Assembly: GCA_030844895.1 (NCBI GenBank)
Contig: CM061232.1
Coordinates: 88,663,769 to 88,727,768, forward strand
Direction of reading: 5' to 3'
DNA from: Ambrosia x helenae
Taxonomy: Eukaryota; Streptophyta; Magnoliopsida; Asterales; Asteraceae
DNA length: 64,000 bases
A program made the translations under genes and the position numbers. Positions 43,046 through 53,379 of this stretch are shown here, in pieces; within the stretch, counting starts at the first letter, position 1; every line of letters begins with the position of its first letter. The notes below the pieces were generated by a model. It saw only the letters and a list, made by a program, of their open reading frames with translations. It was not told the origin of the DNA and made no database searches.

Positions 43046-43741
43046 GATGACATTCTTTTAAAGCAGAAAAGTCTTGGAAAAGATGACAGGGAAACGCAAC
43101 TAATTTTAAAAAATTTACTAAGGAATTTAACAATTTTAGAAGAATACTCAAGCAAGTTGTCCAAGACAGTGTCTAACAAGCCGGCTGATTCTGATATAGA
43201 AAACATTTTGAGAGAATGATATCTTACTAAAATAATGAAAACCAAAACATACAAAGCCATGAGAAGTAAATTTTACTGGTTGGGATTCTAAGTCACTAGA
43301 GAATGAACTTAACATAATAAAAGACATGGCTAAAGAACCTAATCGCAAACAAACTCCACCAAACTGGAAGAAGGGAAAACAAACTGGAAGAAGGGAAAAC
43401 AAGCTGACCCTAAAAGAGTTTTAAAGTTAAAAAGAATAAGACAGGAGTTGGTGGCTGCTGATTATGGACCGATGACACAAGTTTCTATATGAAAGGAATC
43501 AACACTGATGGATTCTTACAAAGAGCTTGAGAAACGAAGGAAAGTTGATCTAACTCTGCCAAGAAAGCCAAATTATGGTGATGAAGACCAACCAGCTCGA
43601 GACAATAAAAAACAAAAAACTCTGTTCTCAATAGATGATCTAATAACAGACAGATTCGGGGAAATGATCGGGCAAAGTAATCCAACAGAATCAAGAACAG
43701 AAAAGGAAGAGGCTGATAACGACAGTTTGTTGAATACTTAA
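43046..43741 (+). pseudogene. Decayed C-terminal continuation of the 705-aa ORF
   Basis: In frame after TAG 43043-43045 there are 57 further codons of Lys/Leu-rich helix-like sequence, then a stop. Basic and acidic coding-like stretches follow in shifted frames, ending with a 77-codon piece (43508-43741). A 20-bp tandem duplication (43361-43380 and 43381-43400) shifts the frame. Together these look like a lost C-terminal region. Confidence 0.55.
43361..43400 (+). repeat. 20-bp exact tandem duplication
   Basis: AAACTGGAAGAAGGGAAAAC occurs twice in direct succession. Twenty is not a multiple of three, so it shifts the frame of the decayed tail. Confidence 0.95.
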
Positions 43742-44179
43742 CAGTTGCTTACCCCAACAGATGGTAAAGACTGACAATTAATATAACATATGTTTAACTA
43801 ACATATATTGACTGACAATGAATATAAGATCTGTTTAAATACTATCTGTTATATTTCTGATGATACCGAGTAGCATCTGTTATTTTAATAATGATATTGA
43901 ATAGCATCTGTTATACCTACGATAATATTAAATAGCAGCAGTTATATTTGATAATTTCCATTATGGTACAACAGTCTTTGAGTAATAAGAAATTCATAAT
44001 AATAGATATTACCTAACAGACTATCTATACTTAACACTGAATATTTTAAGAAAAAATTGACATTTTTACTGAAAAGTAAGGTTTCTAAAAAGTATGTAAA
44101 ATCAGCATAATATAGTTCCATTCCAACTGATATACAAAAAGTTGATAGCTCTTAGGCTTAGATCGCTTCTTCCGGGGTC
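43742..44179. other. AT-rich intergenic DNA, no gene
   Basis: Contains three copies of TAGCATCTGTTAT-like sequence (about 43870-43920) and other CATCTGTT-type motifs. Nothing else recognised. Confidence 0.6.
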
Positions 44180-44554
44180 CTTTTCATGTAGAGGATAGGT
44201 CACCAATGCTTAGTTTATCAAAATCTTCAAAACCTCTTTTTCCATTGGGAGTTATAGTACAATCCAATACAGCATCGACGATAGACGAATCACCCGTAAC
44301 AGACACAACATCCTTCAAACAATTCACAAAAACAAATAATGATCTGTTAAATAACAAAAACTTCACAAACATCTTAATCAACTTACACAAAAACATACTC
44401 ACCTTTAACATCAGTTGACTTCCACCTTGCTCAGATTCTGATTGGTTAATAGATTTGAATTCGCAATCTGCCTGACTGACCTAAAGATTGTACATACAAA
44501 ACAAAAATACAAAATTTAACTGTTGAGACAACATTCAAAGCTAAAAGATACTAA

Positions 44555-44777
44555 GGGGCTGTTTGGTAACCTCTTAATGACCATTCAGAGGCTACCTCTT
44601 AATGGTTCATAACCTCTGAATGATTAAGAGGTAGCCTTAAGTCTGAATGGTTAAGAGGCAACCATTAAGATGTTACCTCTTACCATTCATATTTAAGATT
44701 ATATCTTAACCATTAAGAGATTATGAACCATTCAGATGTAGCCTCTTAATGACCATTCAGAGGCTACCAAACAGCCC
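44555..44777. mobile_element. 223-bp MITE, PIF/Harbinger-like
   Basis: The ends are GGGGCTGTTTGGTAAC at the left and its near complement GGTAGCC...CCAAACAGCCC at the right. TAA flanks both sides (44552-44554 and 44778-44780). Inside are repeated units of CCTCTTAATG and CATTCAGAGG, so the RNA would fold into a long hairpin. It lies in the 3' part of the RPA-like pseudogene. Confidence 0.75.
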
Positions 44778-45840
44778 TAAGCAATTCCTAAAAATGGGTT
44801 TAATTTAATAGCTATCTATGTTACAATATGCATTACTATTAACGGCAATTAACTCAGAAATTATGACTGGATTATCACATATTTTCAAGACTGTGTAAAC
44901 ATGGGAGTCGTTTGTAAGATTGTATTCAGAAACATCATTTTTAAAAAGCATCATCTTATCAAGCAAGAGAAACAATTCTTGAGGCAAACTTTCACTATCA
45001 CCAAGCTTCAATTGCATTTCTCTTATACGACTTGCAGATGATCCGACAACTCTCATAACATCGCGGTCAAACATCACAAAGGAAACACTATCAGTCTCAT
45101 CCTGAACCCTGACATGCACCTTGAACCTAAAACAGATAGACGAAAAGGTTATCTAAAAACATGTATACTAATCATTAAAAGAAATCATCTTATATAAAAA
45201 ACAAATTGTACTTAATTAGATCTAATTACATTGTAGTGGCGGAGGTACAATGACATTCACACTTAGAACAAAACAAAGCAGAAGCAGGCAATTTGAGAGT
45301 TTCTTCAGTAACATTTTCATGAAGCTGTAAGAATTCTGATTTACTATTCACATTCCCCAAACATCTACGACACGCATCATAAAACCAACCATAGCCTTCT
45401 TGCACATTTTTTATTGTCGCAACTACAACACAAGACATTGGCTACCAAAAAATAAAAATAAAGCCTATATTACTTAACAAAAAAAAGCTGTAATATGGGG
45501 AACAAATATTAATCATAATTAAAAAATATCAAAACCGTATCAATCTCGATAAGCTCGTCAACACGTTTATTTTCACAACCAAAAATGAATTCTTGAAGCA
45601 ATGGGTAAACAGAGTGTTCTGAAAATAATGTTTGAGAAGTAGAAGCAGCATCTTGTCCTTGCTTCAATATAAGACTAAAAAATAGCTCGAGTTAATAAAA
45701 GCAACAAAAAAAAATTCTAATTTAATTATAAATCAATAAAAAATGACACTGTACCTCCTTCTTAACTCCTTCACCTCAATTAAATCTACATTCAGAAAAA
45801 TCCAAGTTCTAAAGATGTCACTTTCAACTATAAATTGATC

Positions 45841-45875
<35 letters not shown>
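45841..45875 (+). repeat. (AT)n microsatellite in an RPA pseudogene intron
   Basis: About 30 bp of AT dinucleotides adjoining the exon 5 acceptor (minus strand TTTAG|ATCAA). Confidence 0.9.
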
Positions 45876-45879
<4 letters not shown>

Positions 45880-46705
45880 CCACAAAGAACTGACAAAGTA
45901 TTAATAACAGGAGTTTAAAATAAATTACCTTTGGACTCCTTAACCTTTCCATGCCGTATAACAACCATTATATGGTCATTACCAGCGTTTTGAGAAATGA
46001 ATTTGTTAAACTGTTATGCATAAACATTCCACATAGTACATCGCAATATCGTATCACTACATAAAATCAATACACAAAACTAGGTAAATATATATAAAAA
46101 AATATAAAAATTAAATAATGATTTGGTTGATTTATTAGATCACCACTAAACAATTTAAACAAAAACGAAAATGAAAGTAACAACAATAATTTACAAACAA
46201 AAAATTTGGAAACGCTTACTCCAAGTCTTGAATATCAAAATTCATCTTTTTAGTTTCTTTTGGAGGTCTTCCAAACACATCCAGACCTCCATACCAAATG
46301 AGACCACCGGCAACATCTATATAATGTGCATATAATTCAAAATATGAAGTCTTCCATTTTAATATACTAAATATTAAATTTAAAGTAAGAAACAAACCAA
46401 CAGACAAAAGTTCCTTTGCTTCGCCTTTAAGAATATCTTTAAAAGCAATGAAATTAAATCCATACTTAACACCTTGCCAACCAACAATATGGCTAACAGT
46501 GGTACAACGATATAAGTTGATCTTATAATCATGTGCTACAACTTTGTATGGATCCTTGTTTTCACCGACACCAAACTTAGATAGAATAACGACATCATCC
46601 TCTTGAAGTTGATGGTCAAAAAGGTGGATCAAAGGACTCTTTATAAAGGCCAGAATCTTATCACCCTTAAAATAAATATAAAAGAAAATATAAAGATCAA
46701 AGACA

Positions 46706-47040
46706 ACAGCTTAAATAACAAAAGGTAAACGAAAAACATGACACAACCAAAATGTACATTTATATCATCAATAGCAACATAAAATAAGCTTAGAGAAAAA
46801 TTACATTACTTGCTCATTAGTCAATACCATTTCCATCTTAAAACTTTCTTTCCACTAAACATCAACGAAAGAACTTAAATAACATAACATAAAGTAAACG
46901 AAAAACATGACAGAAACAATATTTATATTTATATCATGAATAACAACATATAAAATAACCTCAGAGAAAAATTACATTACCTGCTCACCAATCAATATCA
47001 TTTCTATCTTAAAACTTTCTTTCCACTTTCGTATGATACG
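46706..47040. repeat. Tandem duplication across exon 1 and intron 1 of the RPA pseudogene
   Basis: About 160 bp at 46706-46858 is repeated in diverged form at 46870-47035. Both copies include GAGAAAAATTACATTAC and CTTAAAACTTTCTTTCCAC. The copy nearer the start holds the real exon end and donor. The other has lost the coding frame and is part of the intron. Confidence 0.7.
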
Positions 47041-47220
47041 AACCTTCAGAAACCAGATATCTTTGGATGGGTAGAGATCACAAACAAAACTATCAATTTT
47101 GTTATGAAGCACCATTTAGAAGATTTTAACAAAGAATTCGAAAGGATATTTTATGAATTAATTTGTGAAAGAAAATGGTTGTGTATAAGGAAAGCATTTG
47201 TGATAATAATAATATAATGA

Positions 47221-47228
47221 TTATATAG
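47221..47228 (-). promoter_or_regulatory. TATA box of the RPA-like gene
   Basis: The minus strand reads CTATATAA, about 110 bp upstream of the ATG at 47115. Confidence 0.5.
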
Positions 47229-47433
47229 ATGCAAAAATCATACTTCCATATGTTAATTCAAAATTTCCCTCTTAAAATTTCAAAAAGTCAAGGGCTGAAT
47301 ATGTACTAAAAAGTTGTTCATAGCAACTGCTTATAGATAACAGCTGTATAGAAGAACTCACTTATTGGTCTGAACAACTGTTAGTAAATCGACCCTAGCA
47401 AACAGATGCTTTTAAACTCAACAGCCGTTCTTT

Positions 47434-47448
47434 CACGTGGCCCACGTG
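47434..47448. promoter_or_regulatory. Double G-box palindrome
   Basis: CACGTGGCCCACGTG contains two CACGTG cores and is a perfect 15-nt palindrome around its central base. GACGTCAC follows at 47481-47488. These ACGT-core elements are bound by bZIP and bHLH factors. They lie about 200 bp upstream of the RPA-like TATA box. Confidence 0.65.
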
Positions 47449-47576
47449 TTTTTTTTTTTGAATATTTTAAGCTGATTAATGACGTCACTTTTTGCATAAT
47501 ACAGGCATTGGTGGCATGTCTCTCCGCTTGACACATCAGCTTTCTGATGTCACTCACGCTTCTCCTATTATGGAAA

Positions 47577-47636
<60 letters not shown>

Positions 47637-48372
47637 GAGGGATAATTTGAAAACCCTCCCCACTTATGAAAACCCATTAAACCCCAATCATAACCATTCA
47701 TTACATGTGATCTATGGTCAAGATTAATTCTGGATTTTGATCAAAAGTAAAAATATATATTTACACACAAAAGGGTAATTTTGTCCATATAAAACATATA
47801 CTCTCTCCTCTCTCCTCTTATTAACATAGATTCATTCATATTTTTTCTCTTAAAAAATTTATTACTGCTTTGTTTATCATATTTCAACTTCATATACATA
47901 TGTTTTTTTTAAACATATTCAAAGAAACAGATGTTCGTGTATCATGTGACAGATGTAACATATAATAAATTGTAACCATCCAACTAAAAATATATGATAA
48001 ATTGTAACCAAACAACAAAAACATATGAAGAATTATACCCCAAAAAACAAAAAAAAAAACATATGTGTTTTTAAATAAAAAAAAACAAATGTTTTTTAAT
48101 TACAAACCAACAAATTTTTTGTTAAAACAACATAAACACAAACAACAGCAAAGAAGATCAAGGAAACTCTATTTCAAAAAAAGACAAAGTTTCCAAGACC
48201 CATTTAAAAAAAGATTAAAAAACCAACCTCACTTTGTTGTCACAACCAAACAAATCTAGATAGGAAAACGACACTTTGGATTTTTAATTATAATAATAAT
48301 GGAATATCTATTAGAACCTTATATTATTATTATTATTATTATTATTATTTGTAAGTCCCAAATACTAGATCT
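47449..48372. other. AT-rich non-coding DNA with microsatellites
   Basis: An (AT)n run of about 56 bp at 47577-47632 is followed by GGGGAGGGATAATTTGAAAACCC, a block that looks like one end of a repeat, though I found no matching other end. (ATT)n is at 48327-48350. No gene is supported. Confidence 0.6.
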
Positions 48373-48837
48373 TGTTAAATGCAATAGATTGTTATCACTT
48401 AGAAACACCTATTTGTTAGGTGTTTTAAGTGATTAATCCAGAAAAACAAAGATACTAGATAAAGCTAGCAAAACCGACACACAAGATAAAGAGATTCAAG
48501 CTTTCCATTACTGATAAACATCAAAGAACCATGGATTACACAGAATTAAGTACGTACCCTTTAAACTTGTGCTATCAAGATAATATCCAAAACCCTAACC
48601 CTAGAGCTGCACACACACATTGCTTATATAGGCAGACTGATGGGCCTACGCACTTAACACAAGTGCGCAGGGCCCGTGCCCTAAGTGCGCAGCCTAGGGT
48701 TTCCTCACAAAACTTTGTGTTAATTACATAATAAGCCCTCTAACTATCAAACTATACAACTAGCCATCAAAAGTCTATGATCTGGTAACTGTGGTCTCAA
48801 TATGATCTGGTAACTGTGGTCTCAATATAACCCAACA
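48373..48837 (-). mobile_element. 3' LTR of the Sirevirus (left boundary approximate)
   Basis: Minus strand starts TGTTGGGTTATATTGAG at 48837, directly after a purine-rich GAGGAGAG tract. A TATA box (TATATAAGC, 48630-48622) is preceded by AAGTGCGCAG motifs (48661 and 48683). The far end could be 48373 or 48390. A 29-bp tandem duplicate lies near 48777-48828 (GATCTGGTAACTGTGGTCTC twice). Confidence 0.6.
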
Positions 48838-48875
48838 ATACTCTCCTCAGACCACAGCTACCAGTTCTTCCATCT

Positions 48876-51539
48876 TCAATCAATCTCAACATCGCTTTGC
48901 TCCCCCTCAGCCTGTTCTGGGGGGTCTTGAATGTACAGGGTGACCGGATCTTCTTCAACCGCTGGAGGAGCTTGAGTAGATTCTGTTACAGGTCTTTCCG
49001 GATCAGCTACTGTTGCAGGATCTTGTGTCTGTACCTCTGAAGTGGTCTCGGCTTCAGGTTGAGTAACTTCTGCAGCAGCAGCAGCAGCTTGGGCAGCTTT
49101 CTCCCTTTCTTCTTTTTCTTTATCTGCTGCGTTGATCCTGTCAACTATATCAAGCAGCTCCCTTTTCAGATTCATAGCCCGATCCATAGCCCTCCTGAAT
49201 AACACCGCTTCTTCAAACAGGACATTTCCAGCACCTATGTTGATTTGATTCACGAAGAGTATATTCAGATCCGATAGATTAAAAGCAAACACATCTACCG
49301 GATCCAGGATCCTTATGGCCTCCGAATCGTCCTGCAATTTGATGACCGCTTCACCAGTATTGCTGTCATAAAACCACTTCTTAAAGTCCCTCAGCATAAC
49401 TGGAAGCTCAGATCGAATAGGAACTCGTGTGACGACCTGAGGAGGGTCATTCACATAAGTTATCATGCCTTGTCCTGTTGCTGGATCGATTCGTCTCTTG
49501 GAGATCTGTCTCCTCGGTTTCTGCGGCTTGAAGATTTGGAAATCGGTTTCACACTCCTTCTTTATGAACCAATCAAGCATGGTCCCCGTGGTGTCATTTG
49601 TGCGGTTGATGAATGGGGCTCTACTGAGTTCCCTGATATCCCAACAGGGGAGAGACTTCAGTTCCTGTCGGCCTTTGAAGTACTGTATCACTCCCCCTCT
49701 TCTCTTCACAGCAAACAACCTTTTCTCTTCGTCATACTTCCAGGAGATAATCCTCTCCTTGTGAGCTTCCCTGGTGTGATGGATGTTTTGATGCAGGGCT
49801 GGAATGGTGATGGGCCTTCTAGGAAACCAAGTTGATCTTTCAGGATCCAACTTATGCCCATCTGACGTCTCGTATACAACTTCTTCTTCCATTCCCATCT
49901 CCACAAACCTATCGGGCATCTCATCTTCACTAATCTCGTCAACCTCACTTTCCTCAGCAACTCTTTCTCTCTCTTTCTCTTCCTCCAGAAATTTCCCGAA
50001 ATCAAATACCTCATCGAATGTAGTGCTGGGAGCACCAGTCTGCTGTTGCTTCAATTCTTGGAACATGTCAAACATTTTCATCTGAACCTGATTCTGAAAC
50101 TTGATCAGGTATCGTTGATCCTTGATGATTTTCTCCATATTCCTGTTTTTGTGCTTGAACTTCTTTACTTTCTTTCTGAGCTCTTGATTGTTATGCACAT
50201 CACTTTTCAGGGTACAGATCTCCCTGGCAGCTGTCTTTCCAACCTCTTTGACTAGCTTCTCATACAGTTCCTGATGCACCGGTTTGCGACGTGGTGCAGC
50301 AGGAGCTGAGGAGGATGATTCAACTTCCCGTTGAGCTGGTGCTTTGGGGGCTGGAGCAGCAGTTGTGGATGGCCCTGGTTGTTCTGCCCCAAAGATAGAT
50401 TCCAAGATCACTTGTTGCTCGATATCGTCCTCAGTCATTACACGAGGAATCTCAGACTAAGGTAATTGTTCTCTTCTTTTCTTTCTCTCGGCCCTCTTTA
50501 ACTCAGCAACTTGTTGTAGGGCTTCAGCAGTTTCAAGCTGTTCAGGTGTCAGTGTTTCTCTTCCTTCTTGTAACAAACCAGCTGGCCTCTTCCTTTTGCT
50601 GGGCTTTGATGGAGCAGTTTCAGTAGCCACTCTTTTGCCTCTGGCCTTCTCTAGAGCTATCTCTTCAGCAGTTGGCTGGGCTGAAGATGGAGTAGGGTCA
50701 GATGATCCAGGTGCAGAAGCAGCAGTGGATTGTTGACGAGATTCTGTAACATCTAGCCTTCTCTTCTTGATCTTGTTGTAAAGCTCCATGACCAAAGGAT
50801 ATCGTTGTGCTGCATACATATTCTCCAGCATGGGTTCCCAGTCAGGCGTGTTGCACTCTGTAAAGAATCGTGCACCTTTGGTGAAATTGTATTGATCACC
50901 AAGGGGCAGATTCTCGTGCTGTGCGTTAATCATCATCTGCACGAACCTTGGGTACATAGCCCATTTGCCTGACCCAGCCTTCGCATTCTTCACCATATAA
51001 TCAAAGATCATGCCCGACAAGTTGAAGGCTTCATTCTTGCAAATCTTTATCATTGCAGTCGACCATTCAGTGCTGAGCGCGTTGTAGCCTCCTTTCCTAT
51101 GACACAGAGACATAATAAATACGTGACTGATGAGGCTCCAGTCTCTTGTCAGCTGACTTTTCTTGATATCGCCTCTCTTGTCAAAATCTCCTTTGTAGCC
51201 GAAGTTCTTGAACTCTTGGTGAACATCGGCTTTGGAAAGAGATCTGACTGTTCCCGGCTGATCTTGAAGTCTCAACACGTTCCTGACGGTATCCTCAGTG
51301 ATGACTACAGCCTTGTTTCTGACTGTAGCGATGATTCGCTTGACTCGTCCAGCAACTTCAACTCGAGCAGACCTCCAGAAGTCTTCAATATGAGAACAGC
51401 AAACTGGTACAATGTGCTGCATAGCATATCCGACTTTGCTACGTCTGATCCAGGTCACTACGTCTTTAAACTTGACATCATCGGTCTAAAGATTCATTGG
51501 CTGATTGTGCATTCCTCTTGGATCCCAGTCGAGTGCCAT
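48876..51539 (-). pseudogene. Sirevirus env-position (post-pol) ORF, two in-frame stops
   Basis: From ATG 51539, just after an acceptor-like TTTAAACAG, one frame of about 887 codons runs to 48876, interrupted only by TAG at 51488-51486 and TAG at 50460-50458. The N-terminal domain has EDFWRSARVEVAG, VVITEDTV, GYKGDF, SLCHRKGGYNALS and KWAMYPRFVQMMINA, shared in order with the 705-aa orphan ORF. Basic patches KIKKRRLDV and KPSKRKRPAG are possible nuclear signals. A long Lys-rich helical stretch (about 50260-50050) is likely a coiled coil. The C-terminal half contains a WKYDEEKRLFAVKRRGG block. No signal peptide or transmembrane helix is evident, so the sequence does not support an envelope function. 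Role unknown. Confidence 0.75.
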
Positions 51540-51840
51540 CTGTTTAAACCAAGAGCACGAAAAGCAAATTAGATCTCTTGAATATGAATCGACGACCAAA
51601 CGACTGACCTTAGACTTAAACTTCGACGGACAGCGTACTTAGACTTAGACTTTATTATTATTTTTTTTTTTAAGTTTTGTATTTTAACAGTCATAGGATT
51701 AAGGTTTGATGGGTTTGATTTATCAGTGTCCATGATACGTTTGATTTTCAGTTTAAGATCGTTAACGTTCAGGTCTAAATACGCAGTCCGTTCAAGTGTC
51801 TGAATAGTCCTGATGAAGGTCACAGTTTGTTTTAATGTTC

Positions 51841-52468
51841 AAGTACGCAGGTCCATAAGTGCGCAGGCAAAGTCAAAGTCAATTTATCCAAGTACTCAGT
51901 CAAGTACGCTCACACTTGACTGATCACTTAGGTTAGTGCGCAGGCATAAGATGGACAAAAACTTAAGTGCGCGGATCAGTCATGACTTGGGCATGGTAAC
52001 CCCTAGTCATGACAGGCAAGTCTGCGTACTAGATAAATACGCAGACACTTAAACCTTCGTTTAAGATTTTAAGTTCACAACCAAGTACGCAGGTCGTTAG
52101 GGTTTTCATAGACTTTGTATGATTATGAGACAAGTGCGCAGTCTCTATGAGACAAGTGCGCACTGTTCATTATCATGTGCGCAGTCTTCAAAAGTTCAAA
52201 AACCCAACTTCAAATAAGAAACCAACAGATTTAAAACAGCCTTATAAACCCTGTAATAACAACAATACACCATTAATGAAGGATGATGAAGATTAGGGTG
52301 TAAGGTTGAATGATGAATCGTTGATGATGATGATGATTAACAGAAATTAGGGTTTGTGAAAAAGGAAAATGAAAACTATAAAAAAAAATATTACTGAGGA
52401 TATATATACAGTAACCCAGTGGGCCTGTGCACTTGAGTCAAGTGCGCAGGGCCCAATTAAGTACGCAT
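51841..52468. repeat. AAGTRCGCAG motif array
   Basis: Copies of AAGTGCGCAG or AAGTACGCAG, some with one mismatch, at 51841, 51857, 51890, 51902, 51934, 51965, 52022 (inverted), 52035, 52083, 52132, 52154, 52175, 52440 and 52459. The same motif stands in the 3' LTR at 48661 and 48683. Confidence 0.9.
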
Positions 52469-52785
52469 GATTCATAATTTTGGCCTAATAAGGGTTTAAA
52501 AGCCCAAATCCATTTTAGTATGTGGGGATTCACCAAATCTCACCTTCTACATTCAAGATCATACTAACCATACCTGCCAGAACCCGTTTCAACTTCCCGT
52601 TGGACAGCTACAGCCTAAGAACAATTGTCGGTATGCTTGTCCACTTAAATCCATGCCTTTTCTCTTTCAACATGTGTTTGGTGATGCTGTTTATCATGTT
52701 TTTCGGTAATATTGACGAAAATTTTATGGACCCCACAGTGTGCTAGGCATTGGCCTACCGATCCTCAAGGTTTATTGAAAAATAA

Positions 52786-52905
52786 TGATGAGAGCTTCAG
52801 GTCTATGTTACCATAAGCAAAGAAGATGATCATTATCTTGATCAGATGATGAGAGCTTCAGGTCTATGTTAACATAAGCAGAGAAGATGATCATCTGATC
52901 GCTTA
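52786..52905. repeat. 61-bp imperfect tandem duplication
   Basis: GAGAGCTTCAGGTCTATGTT starts at 52790 and again at 52851, each followed by ACATAAGCA and GAAGATGATCAT-like sequence. Confidence 0.85.
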
Positions 52906-53379
52906 GTGAGCTATCTAAATATGTTTGCACGTCACTGACATTGCGTGTCTTTTGCTGCTCATTTGATTAATTTTCTTAGCCCCGCATTGGTAGCTTGCAC
53001 TCTTAGGTGTCTTTTGATTTACCTATGCACAAAATTTTCTGTGTCTTTTAGTTTCTCAACCTGTATATGACCGGACTCAGCTTGTGCAGACGTATAGCAC
53101 AGTGGGAATCCAACTTTCCATGTAGATTTTTACTGTTAATCACCTATTAGCAGTTTACTTGATTCCAGGCTGAATCTACCGACACATCGTTGCTTGAGGC
53201 CACAACATCCTCTGGGTCCTATTCACATACTGACGAGATATGATTAGTTTCTATCATTTCCTGAATTAATTTTGCATTAGGGATGGACTGGTTTTACTTT
53301 CTCCCCCAAAAATCTTGTTTTAAGTAAAAAGAAGATTTTTCTGTAAAATATGCACAAGTAAAGTTTTTTTTTTTTTTAA

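Larger units (their letters stand above)
44180..47115 (-). pseudogene. RPA70-like (replication factor A subunit) multi-exon pseudogene
   Basis: RPA70 binds single-stranded DNA with several OB folds. Plant genomes carry many copies, some inside Helitrons. On the minus strand, exons with GT-AG borders join in frame: 47115-46981 (start), 46665-46398, 46316-46220, 46056-45929, 45839-45755, 45674-45536, 45441-45240, then 45126 to about 44850 and a last piece near 44340-44180. The exons encode the first OB fold (NLYRCTTVSHIVGW), a middle fold (DTILRCTMWNVY) and the zinc-ribbon fold (ATIKNVQEGYGWFYDACRRC ... FCSKCEC ... VHVRVQDETDSVSFVMFD). A TAA at 46016-46014 interrupts exon 4, a TGA interrupts the C-terminal tail near 44190, and a MITE (44555-44777) sits in the 3' part. 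Neither Rep nor helicase is nearby. Otherwise the structure is well preserved, so inactivation is recent. Confidence 0.8.
51540..53379 (-). other. Sirevirus spacer between pol and the post-pol ORF
   Basis: No ORF with recognisable domains. It holds an array of AAGTGCGCAG/AAGTACGCAG motifs (51841-52468), a TATA-like TATATATA (minus strand, 52408-52401) with further motif copies just upstream of it, and a 61-bp imperfect tandem duplication at 52786-52905. The layout resembles the promoter and leader of the element's own LTR. Confidence 0.65.

Noticed and set aside
37679..47700. Complete Helitron
   Set aside because: No Rep or helicase motif and no convincing TC/CTRR ends with a hairpin were seen; only the RPA-like pseudogene hints at it.
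47633..48300. Transposon starting GGGGAGGGATAATTTG
   Set aside because: I could not find a matching terminal repeat or a target-site duplication.
48876..51539. Genuine envelope glycoprotein
   Set aside because: No signal peptide, transmembrane helix or glycoprotein-like Cys pattern is apparent.
52522..52746. 74-codon ORF as a host gene
   Set aside because: Short, no domain, lies in the Sirevirus spacer.
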